Below, piece after piece: positions 44,981 through 52,739 of a DNA stretch of 64,000 nt. Numbering within the stretch: position 1 is the stretch's first letter; every line of letters starts with the position of its first letter. The DNA comes from JAIBJN01 sp963784175. GTDB lineage: Bacteria > Actinomycetota > Thermoleophilia > Gaiellales > Gaiellaceae. The notes below the pieces were generated by a model. The model was not told the origin of the DNA and made no database searches. It worked only from the letters and a program-made list of their open reading frames with translations. The position numbers and the translations under genes were made by a program. Location: NCBI GenBank assembly GCA_963784175.1, contig CAWAQJ010000018.1, forward strand, positions 1 through 64,000. The letters run 5' to 3'.

Positions 44981-46152
44981 GGTTCGCAGCGCGTCTCGAC
45001 CAGGTCCCGCCGTACCTCTTCGCCGAGATCGAGCGGAAGATCGAGGCCATGCGCGCCGAGGGCGCAGACGTGATCTCGCTCGGCATCGGTGATCCGGACC
45101 TCCCGACCCCGCCGGCAGTGATCGAGGCGCTCCAGCGCGCCGTCGCCGCGCCCGAGACTCATCAGTACCCCTCCAACCGCGGGCTGGAGGCCTTTCGCCA
45201 GGCCGTCTCGGGCTTCTACCGCGACCGCTTCGACGTGGAGATCGACCCCGAAACGGAGGTCATTCCCGTGCTCGGAGGCAAGGAAGGAGTGGCGCACGTG
45301 GCGCTCGCGTGCCTCGATCCGGGCGACGTCTGCCTCTCGCCCGACCCGGGCTACCCGCCGTACACGTCGGGGCCGGTGTTCGCGGGCGCGGACGTCCACT
45401 ACCTCCCGCTGGCCGAGGAGAACGCCTTCATGCCCGACCTGGGCTCGATCCCGGGTGACGTCGCCACGCGCGCGAATCTCCTCTTCTTCAACTACCCGAA
45501 CAACCCCACCGGAGCCGTCGTCGCGGACGGGTTCTTCGAGCGGGCCGTCACGTTTGCGCGCGAGCACGACCTGATCGCCGTCCACGACTCGTCGTATACC
45601 GAGATCGCCTTCGACGGCTACCGGCCGCCGAGCTTCCTCGCCACCCCCGGCGCGAAGGACGTCGGCGCCGAGATCTTCTCGCTCTCCAAGGGCTGGAACA
45701 TGACGGGCTGGAGGATCGGCTGGATCGCGGGGAACGCCCAGGTCGTGGAGCGCTACCGGCAGCTGAAGACGAACCTCGACTCGGGCATGTTCGACGCCCT
45801 GCAGCACGCCGGCGTCGCGGCGCTCACGGAGGCACGGGCGTTTCCGCAGGAGATGTCGGAGGTCTACCGGCGACGGCGCGATCTGATGGTGGACGCGCTC
45901 GGTGCGATCGGGATCCCCGCGGAGCCGCCGCGCGCCACGCCGTACATCTGGGTGCGTGTGCCGACAGGGCACGACTCCGCGAGCTTCACCGAGCTCGTAC
46001 TCACGCAGGCGGCGGTGATCGTCTCCCCGGGGCCCTCGTTCGGCCCGTCAGGCGAGGGATTCGTCCGGATCTCCCTCACGGTCCCTGACAAGCGGCTGGA
46101 AGAGGCCGCCGGCCGAATCGCGTCTTCGCTCCGCGTCGAATCACGGGCATAA
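44977..46152 (+). CDS. dapL: LL-diaminopimelate aminotransferase DapL
   Basis: A 391-residue fold-type I PLP aminotransferase. DapL converts tetrahydrodipicolinate directly to LL-diaminopimelate, bypassing the succinylase/acetylase steps. DVISLGIGDPDLPTP, NYPNNPTGAV and the PLP lysine in SLSKGWNMTGWRIGW (about residue 238) are present. The ATG overlaps the dapF stop, preceded by GGAGGAGG. Tight coupling to dapF, with dapA and dapB elsewhere in the window, supports the DapL call over other class I aminotransferases. Confidence 0.88.
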   Translation: MRFAARLDQVPPYLFAEIERKIEAMRAEGADVISLGIGDPDLPTPPAVIEALQRAVAAPETHQYPSNRGLEAFRQAVSGFYRDRFDVEIDPETEVIPVLGGKEGVAHVALACLDPGDVCLSPDPGYPPYTSGPVFAGADVHYLPLAEENAFMPDLGSIPGDVATRANLLFFNYPNNPTGAVVADGFFERAVTFAREHDLIAVHDSSYTEIAFDGYRPPSFLATPGAKDVGAEIFSLSKGWNMTGWRIGWIAGNAQVVERYRQLKTNLDSGMFDALQHAGVAALTEARAFPQEMSEVYRRRRDLMVDALGAIGIPAEPPRATPYIWVRVPTGHDSASFTELVLTQAAVIVSPGPSFGPSGEGFVRISLTVPDKRLEEAAGRIASSLRVESRA

Positions 46153-46159
46153 TCGCCTT

Positions 46160-47472
<1,313 letters not shown>

Positions 47473-47476
<4 letters not shown>

Positions 47477-47910
47477 TCTACCTCCCGATCGTGAGGCTCC
47501 ACGAGGAGGCTCGGCTTCCGGAGCGTGCGTACTCCGGAGACGCCGGCCTCGACCTCGCGACCTGCGAGCGCGTGGAGCTCGCCCCGGGGGCGAGGGCCGT
47601 CGTCCCGACCGGGCTCGCGGTTGCCATCCCGGAGGGCTTCGCCGGCTTCGTCCAGCCCCGCTCGGGCCTCGCCGCGCGCCATGGGATCAGCGTCGTCAAC
47701 TCGCCCGGCCTCATCGACTCCGGTTACCGGGGGGAGATCCGCGTCGTGCTGCTGAACACGGACGCGGAGAACACGTTCGTCGCCGAGCCGGGCGACCGCA
47801 TCGCGCAGCTCGTTGTGCTGCCCGTTCCCGAGCTCGAGGTCCTCGAGGTCGACGAGCTGCCCGCGACGGAGCGCGGCGTACGGGGATTCGGATCGTCAAG
47901 GACGACGTGA
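47473..47910 (+). CDS. dut: Deoxyuridine 5'-triphosphate nucleotidohydrolase (dUTPase)
   Basis: A 145-residue trimeric dUTPase that keeps uracil out of DNA. Motif 1 is AYSGDAGLDL (residues 16-25), motifs 2 and 3 are PRSGLAARHG and NSPGLIDSGYRGE, motif 4 is GDRIAQLVV, and the C-terminal motif 5 is RGVRGFGSS instead of RGxGGFGST, a small deviation. The GTG start overlaps the hflX stop. A Nudix gene starts four bases after its end. Confidence 0.93.
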
Positions 47911-47914
47911 CGCG

Positions 47915-48364
47915 ATGGAGCCGCGCATCCGAGTCTCCGCGATCCTGCGGCGCGAGAGCCGCATTCTTCTCGTCCGCCACGAGAAGGCCGGCCGCGAGTA
48001 CTGGCTCCTGCCCGGCGGAGGGGTGAGCGCGGGGGAGACGCTCCTCGAGGCGATGAAGCGCGAGCTCGCGGAGGAGGTCGGCCTCGACTCCGATCTCCCG
48101 CTCGAAGGCCCCGTCGCGCTCGCCGAGTCGATCGCCCCGGCCGGCTGGCCGAGGAAGCACGTCCTCCACATCGTCTTCGCAGGCCATCTCGGCGAGCGCT
48201 CCCTCGAGCGCGTGACCTCACAGGACGAGGCGGTCTGGAACCACCGCCTGTTCGACGTCGACGAGCTCGCCGGGCTCGCCCTGCACCCGCCGATTCAGCG
48301 CTTTCTGGCGCGCTGGCAGCCGGGCGACCCCACCGTCTATCTCGGCTCACTCTGGGCGCCCTAG
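47915..48364 (+). CDS. Nudix hydrolase
   Basis: A 149-residue Nudix protein. The Nudix box GGGVSAGETLLEAMKRELAE then EVGL (about residues 36-59) matches GX5EX7REUXEEXGU, so metal-dependent pyrophosphate hydrolysis is expected. The substrate (nucleotide sugar, oxidised nucleotide, ADP-ribose) cannot be read. Location directly after dut suggests nucleotide-pool cleaning, by inference only. Confidence 0.9.
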   Translation: MEPRIRVSAILRRESRILLVRHEKAGREYWLLPGGGVSAGETLLEAMKRELAEEVGLDSDLPLEGPVALAESIAPAGWPRKHVLHIVFAGHLGERSLERVTSQDEAVWNHRLFDVDELAGLALHPPIQRFLARWQPGDPTVYLGSLWAP

Positions 48365-48374
48365 CGGCACGAAT

Positions 48375-48391
48375 CGCGCGCCAAACGCGCG
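48375..48391. terminator. Bidirectional hairpin between the Nudix gene and gatD
   Basis: CGCGCG (48375-48380), loop CCAAA, CGCGCG (48386-48391). It sits in the 72-base gap between two converging stop codons. There is no long T-run (ATTT follows), so a modest terminator at best. Confidence 0.35.
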
Positions 48392-48436
48392 CATTTCCGC
48401 ACTAGGATCGAAATCGGGGGGCCCCGGCGATGCGGC

Positions 48437-49195
48437 TCAGTAGCGGCCGCCGCGCGACCGAGCGCGCCCCGCGGAGACTTTCTGGGCCTCGGCTTCGAGA
48501 TCGTCCTCGAGGGGCGCTAGCGCCGGCGGGTCGCCACCCCGGTGCGCGAGGGCCTGCGCCAGGAGCCAGTCGGCGAACCACGGGTTTCGCGGCAGGAGCG
48601 GCCCGTGGAGGTACGTGCCGACGGCGCGGCCGATGCGGCAGCCTTCGAAGCCGCTCTCACCGTCGTTCCCGAACCCTGCGACCACGAGGCCGAGAGCCTC
48701 GGCGCCGGCGTCGAGGACGGTGCGGCCTGCGTGGTTCTCGAAGCCTGCGAGAAGGCGTTTCTCGCCGGGCTCGAGCTCGCATTCGAGCAGCACGTCGCCG
48801 ATCATCCGCCGCTCCCCGGCCACGGTCTCGTGCGGGAAGAGCCCCACGCCGGGAAGCACCTCGCCGCCGCGGCCCCGGTACGAGCGTCCGAGAAGCTGGT
48901 ACCCGCCGCAGACGGCCAGGACCGTGGCCCCGGCGGCGGCCGCCTCGCGCAGCGCCTCGCCCTTCTCGACCAGGTCGGCGGCGACGAGCGCCTGCTCCCG
49001 GTCCTGGCCGCCGCCGACGTACAGGAGGTCGTGCTCGCCGGGCACGATCGGCTCCCCGAGGTCGATCGCGCGGTACTCGAATGCGATCCCACGCCAGGTC
49101 GCACGCCGCTCGAGGACCGCGATGTTGCCCCGATCGGCGTAGATGTTGAGGTAGTCGGGGTAGAGGTGGCCGACGACGACCTCGAGGCCTTTCAC
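48437..49195 (-). CDS. gatD: Lipid II isoglutaminyl synthase, glutamine amidotransferase subunit GatD
   Basis: A 252-residue class I glutamine amidotransferase of the CobB/CobQ type. With MurT it amidates the alpha-carboxyl of D-Glu in lipid II. The nucleophile cysteine is in LAVCGGYQLLG (about residue 95), and the GGGQDREQ block and YLHGPLLPRNP histidine region are typical of GatD. The start GTG overlaps the murT stop. The C-terminal tail is Arg/Gly-rich. It converges with the Nudix gene. Confidence 0.9.
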   Translation of the reverse strand: MKGLEVVVGHLYPDYLNIYADRGNIAVLERRATWRGIAFEYRAIDLGEPIVPGEHDLLYVGGGQDREQALVAADLVEKGEALREAAAAGATVLAVCGGYQLLGRSYRGRGGEVLPGVGLFPHETVAGERRMIGDVLLECELEPGEKRLLAGFENHAGRTVLDAGAEALGLVVAGFGNDGESGFEGCRIGRAVGTYLHGPLLPRNPWFADWLLAQALAHRGGDPPALAPLEDDLEAEAQKVSAGRARSRGGRY

Positions 49196-50559
49196 GCAGC
49201 AGCCCCTTCCCAGTAGGGCCGCACGAGCCCGCGCTCGGCGACGATGTGGCGGAGCGCAAGCATGGCCGTGTACGTGGGGAGAACGACCAGCTCGCCGCCG
49301 GCGGGAGTCAGCTCCAGCCCACGGTCGAGCGCGCGCTCGAGGCGCGGGACGACCTCGATGGCGTCCGGGTCGAGCCCGCCGTACTTGAAGCGGAGCGCGA
49401 GCTCCTGGGCCCTGGAACCGGTGGCCACGAGCCCCTCCAGGCCGTCGAGCAGTGGCTCGAAGTCGACGTCCCAGATCCACGAGACGTCCCTGCCGTCTGC
49501 GATGTCGTCGTTGAGCGCGACCACGACGAGCCGCGGCGGCCCGCCGGCGGTGAGCGTGCGCACGACCTCGTTGGCGCCCGCAGGGTTCTTGACCAGCAGG
49601 AGCAGGACGGTCTTGTCGCCCACCGGGATGCGCTCGAAACGCCCGAAGGCCGGCCGAAAGCGCCCGATCCCGTCCGCGACGTCGTCGAGCGTCGCGCCCA
49701 GCACGAGCGAGAGCGACGCGGCGGCGATCGCGTTGTAGACGTTGTAGAGCCCGGGGAGAGCCAGGGCGATCCGCCTGGTTCCCTGGGGCGTCACCAGGTC
49801 GAAGGACACACCCTCGAGCCCGTCCAGCTCGATCGCGCGCGCGACGACGTCGAGCGTGGGCCGCGCGAGTCCGCACGTGGGGCACGACCAGGCCCCGAGG
49901 TGACCCACGTAGGACGCCTCGTAGACATACGGAGTGGCGCAGATACCGCAGTACTTGGAGTCCGCGGCGTGGGGGAGGCGTTCGCGTGCGACGCTCGCGT
50001 CGTCGAGCCCGAAGCGGAAGGCGGTCTCCCGTCCCCGCGCGATGTCCGCCACGAGCGGGTCGTCCCCGTTCGCCACGACCCAGGCGTCGCCGGGGAGCGC
50101 CTTGACGCTCTCGCGCCAGCGCTCGGCGATCAGCTCGAGCTCGCCGTAGCGGTCGAGCTGGTCGCGGAAGAGGTTGCCGAGCAGAACCGCCTGAGGCCCG
50201 ACGCGCCGCGCGACGTCGGGAAACGCGCCCTCGTCCACCTCGAAGAGACCCAGCTCGGCTTCGGGATGCGCCAGGAGCGCTGACGTGACGCCCGACACGA
50301 GGTTCGCGCCCGCACGGTTGTGCGCGAGCCTGACCCGCGGGCCGAGGATCTCCGCGACCATTCCGGCCGTCGTCGTCTTCCCGTTCGTGGCCGAGACGAG
50401 CGCCGATCCGAGCGGGAGCCGGTCTGCGAGGTCTCCCAGCGCTCCGGGGTCGATCGTGGCCAGGATCTTGCCGGGCAGGGTCGTGCCGCCGCCCCGTCCC
50501 GCAAGCTGCGAAAGACGCCCGGCGGCGCGCGCGACAGCGATCTCCAGCCCCAGGCGCAC
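49192..50559 (-). CDS. murT: Lipid II isoglutaminyl synthase, Mur-ligase-like subunit MurT
   Basis: A 455-residue Mur ligase homologue. The ATP loop is SATNGKTTTAGM (about residue 58), and a four-cysteine ribbon, CGIC (about 205) and CPTCG (about 227), is the MurT hallmark inserted in the central domain. The C-terminal DUF1727 domain follows. It binds lipid II and forms the acyl-phosphate that GatD amidates. Divergent from the subtilase gene, with about 150 bases between. Confidence 0.93.
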   Translation of the reverse strand: MRLGLEIAVARAAGRLSQLAGRGGGTTLPGKILATIDPGALGDLADRLPLGSALVSATNGKTTTAGMVAEILGPRVRLAHNRAGANLVSGVTSALLAHPEAELGLFEVDEGAFPDVARRVGPQAVLLGNLFRDQLDRYGELELIAERWRESVKALPGDAWVVANGDDPLVADIARGRETAFRFGLDDASVARERLPHAADSKYCGICATPYVYEASYVGHLGAWSCPTCGLARPTLDVVARAIELDGLEGVSFDLVTPQGTRRIALALPGLYNVYNAIAAASLSLVLGATLDDVADGIGRFRPAFGRFERIPVGDKTVLLLLVKNPAGANEVVRTLTAGGPPRLVVVALNDDIADGRDVSWIWDVDFEPLLDGLEGLVATGSRAQELALRFKYGGLDPDAIEVVPRLERALDRGLELTPAGGELVVLPTYTAMLALRHIVAERGLVRPYWEGAAA

Positions 50560-50574
50560 GCACCTCAGTCTATT

Positions 50575-50631
50575 CGTCCCTCGAACGGGTGAATCTCGGT
50601 CGAATCCCCAAAGGGGGGAGGTACGAACCTC
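50575..50631 (+). promoter_or_regulatory. Leader of the subtilase gene with a shared 15-base element and hairpins
   Basis: The 15 bases CGTCCCTCGAACGGG (50575-50589) recur exactly at 52614-52628 upstream of the GGDEF/HD-GYP gene, and CTCG follows at the same distance in both (21 of 24 bases equal). Two small hairpins follow here: CCCC-AAA-GGGG near 50606-50616 and GAGGT-ACGA-ACCTC (50618-50631). The element lies 121 bases before the subtilase ATG. It could be a promoter, an operator or part of a structured leader. Confidence 0.45.
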
Positions 50632-50709
50632 GCTTCGTCCCTAGCGTCGTGTGTGGGAATGAACTGCGGCCCGCGCCTGGCGCGCGGAGAGAGGAACGAG
50701 AGAGAACAT

Positions 50710-52551
50710 ATGCGGCTCAACGGCTCGTCGAACGGGAGCACCCGGTCGAGCGCGCTCTGGGGGAAACCCTCCAAGGGCGAAACGCGCTCGAGTGCCCTGT
50801 GGGGCAAGGGAGGCCGAGGCTTCATGGTCGCGCTGGTCATTGCCATCTCCATGGCGATGCCCCTCGTGGCGGCTGCCGGCGTCTCCAGCTACAGGCACGA
50901 CACCTCGGTCAAGGCATACCTGTCGCCCGGGCTTCTCGACGCCGTGAAGGCGCGCCCGAATGCGACGTACGACGTCATCGTCCAGGCGAAGCGTGGCGAC
51001 ACGACCGCCCAGGTGGCGACGGACGTCAAGAGCGTCCGCCAGAGCGACCCCGGCAAGGGCGTGGGTCTGCGCAAGAGCTTCCGCTCGCTGAACGGCGTGG
51101 CGGCGCAGCTCACCGGCGTGCAGATCCTCAAGCTCGCCAAGCGCACCGACATCGCCGCGATCACGCGGGATGCACCGGTCGTCCTCTCTAGCTACAGCCT
51201 GCAGCGCTGGCCCTACGCGGCCAACCTCCACTGGCTGTGGAACACCCAGGCGGCTGCCAACGCACCGGCGATCGCCGTCGTCGACTCCGGCATCCAGACC
51301 GGTCGCTCCGACTTCGGCACGCGCATCGCCGCGAACGTGAACCTCTCGTCCCTTCCGGGCAACTCGGCGGGCGACGGGCGCGGTCACGGCACGTTCGTGG
51401 CGGGCATCGCAGCGGGCAACGCGAGCCGCTACGCCGGCGCCTCGCCCGGATCCAAGATCGTTTCCATCGATGTGATGGACGACACGGGCATGGCCATGAC
51501 GCGCGACGTCATCGCCGCCGCCGACTGGATCCTGGCGAACAAGGACAAGTACAACATCCGCGTCGCGAACTTCTCGCTGCACAGCGCGAGTCCCGCGAGC
51601 GTCTTCTACGACCCGCTCGACCGGGCCGTGGAGCGGCTCTGGTTCAACGGCGTCGTCGTGGTCGCGGCAGCGGGGAACTACGGCATCGACGGTCGCCCGA
51701 GCGGCGTGACCTTCGCACCCGCCAACGATCCCTTCGTGATCACCGTCGGCGCGCAGGACCTCCACAGCACGGTGTCGACGCGCGATGACACGGCCGCCCC
51801 CTGGTCGGCCTTCGGCTACACGCTCGACGGCTTCTCCAAGCCCGAGCTCGGCGCCCCCGGCCGCTACATCGTCGGCCCGGTGCCCGGCAGCTCCACGCTC
51901 GTGAGCGAGCGGCCGACGAACCTCAGAGCCCCTGGCTACATGGAGCTCTCCGGGACCTCGTTCGCGGCTCCGGTCGTGGCCGGCGCGGCCGCCCAGATCC
52001 TGGCCCGCCACCCCGAGTGGACGCCGGACCAGGTCAAGGGCGCGCTCATGCTGACCGCTCGGCACACGCCGAACGCGGCGCCCGGATCGCTGGGCGTGGG
52101 CGTGATCGACGGGTACGCGGCGTCGCGGGTCTCGAGCCCGCCCAACCCGAACGCGGCCGTGAACCAGTTCGTCCGCCAGGCCTCCGACGGCTCCGGCCTC
52201 GTGTTCGACACCGCGAGCTGGGCGAACGTCGCGATGGCCGACGCCTCCTGGGCACAGGCCTCCTGGGCGCAGGCCTCCTGGGCGAACGCGTCCTGGGCAC
52301 AGGCCTCCTGGGCGCAGGCCTCCTGGGCGAATGCGTCCTGGGCGCAGGCCTCCTGGGCGCAGGCGTCCTGGGCGCAGGCCTCCTGGGCGAGCGCGTCCTG
52401 GGCACAGGCCTCCTGGGCCTCCGCCTCCTGGGCGAACGCCTCGTGGGCCTCGGTGGCCTACGCGGACAACGCCGAGGGCGAGATGAGCGACACCGGCGAA
52501 GTCATCGCCGACGCAGAGCTCGCAGAGCTCGGCATCCAGCTCGGCCAGTAA
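50710..52551 (+). CDS. S8 family serine peptidase (subtilase) with C-terminal ASWA repeats
   Basis: A 613-residue subtilase. A polar N-terminal segment contains the octapeptide RSSALWGK twice (residues 12-19 and 26-33), followed by one hydrophobic helix (about 38-56) that serves as signal or anchor. A pro-region-like domain (about 60-160) precedes the protease: Asp in AVVDSGIQTG (about 191), His in GRGHGTFVAG (about 225), Ser in SGTSFAAPV (Ser417). The C-terminal 80-residue block consists of sixteen five-residue units of the type ASWAx. The ATG at 50710 has a purine-rich SD; upstream starts are unconvincing. Divergent from murT. Confidence 0.92.
   Translation: MRLNGSSNGSTRSSALWGKPSKGETRSSALWGKGGRGFMVALVIAISMAMPLVAAAGVSSYRHDTSVKAYLSPGLLDAVKARPNATYDVIVQAKRGDTTAQVATDVKSVRQSDPGKGVGLRKSFRSLNGVAAQLTGVQILKLAKRTDIAAITRDAPVVLSSYSLQRWPYAANLHWLWNTQAAANAPAIAVVDSGIQTGRSDFGTRIAANVNLSSLPGNSAGDGRGHGTFVAGIAAGNASRYAGASPGSKIVSIDVMDDTGMAMTRDVIAAADWILANKDKYNIRVANFSLHSASPASVFYDPLDRAVERLWFNGVVVVAAAGNYGIDGRPSGVTFAPANDPFVITVGAQDLHSTVSTRDDTAAPWSAFGYTLDGFSKPELGAPGRYIVGPVPGSSTLVSERPTNLRAPGYMELSGTSFAAPVVAGAAAQILARHPEWTPDQVKGALMLTARHTPNAAPGSLGVGVIDGYAASRVSSPPNPNAAVNQFVRQASDGSGLVFDTASWANVAMADASWAQASWAQASWANASWAQASWAQASWANASWAQASWAQASWAQASWASASWAQASWASASWANASWASVAYADNAEGEMSDTGEVIADAELAELGIQLGQ
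52213..52452 (+). repeat. Sixteen 15-base tandem units encoding ASWA-type pentapeptides
   Basis: The 240 bases code exactly sixteen five-residue units at the end of the subtilase. Fifteen read ASWA followed by Q, N or S; the second reads VAMAD. A typical DNA unit is GCCTCCTGGGCGCAG. Third positions vary between GCG and GCC, AAC and AAT, so the array is not a fresh duplication throughout. The regular tryptophan suggests a beta-solenoid or surface-binding stack. Confidence 0.9.
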
Positions 52552-52562
52552 CTGACAGCACC

Positions 52563-52590
52563 TGAGCCCCGGGCTTCGGCCCGGGGCTCA
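52563..52590 (+). terminator. Strong hairpin with TTCG tetraloop after the subtilase gene
   Basis: TGAGCCCCGGGC (52563-52574) and GCCCGGGGCTCA (52579-52590) are exact reverse complements around a TTCG tetraloop, eleven bases after the stop codon. Only a short T stretch (CCTTTCG) follows. The very stable stem makes transcription termination or 3'-end protection likely. Confidence 0.75.
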
Positions 52591-52613
52591 TGCCTTTCGT
52601 ATGAATGGCGGGC

Positions 52614-52739
52614 CGTCCCTCGAACGGGGGAGGCTCGCGACGCGTGTGGAGCCTACGTTTCGGCTATGGCTCTGCGGCCGCACCCCGCGTCGGCGTGGGC
52701 GAAAGCCCTGACGGCGCAACTCGACCAGAATTCGGGCAG
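52614..52739 (+). promoter_or_regulatory. Structured leader of the GGDEF/HD-GYP gene
   Basis: It starts with the same 15 bases (52614-52628) found in the subtilase leader. Further on are an inverted repeat GAGCC/GGCTC near 52651-52675 and a GGGC-GAAA-GCCC hairpin (52697-52708). A cyclic-di-GMP riboswitch would make sense here, but the conserved core of the known classes is not present. I therefore call only a probable regulatory leader. Confidence 0.35.

Noticed and set aside
50575..50709. Cyclic-di-AMP (ydaO-type) riboswitch in the subtilase leader
   Set aside because: A GGGTGAATC stretch is reminiscent, but the other conserved blocks are missing.
52213..52452. CRISPR array
   Set aside because: The 15-base repeats have no spacers and lie in frame in the subtilase as coding pentapeptides.
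52614..52739. Cyclic-di-GMP riboswitch upstream of the GGDEF/HD-GYP gene
   Set aside because: A GAAA-capped stem is present, but the conserved core sequence and the second stem of the known classes cannot be found.
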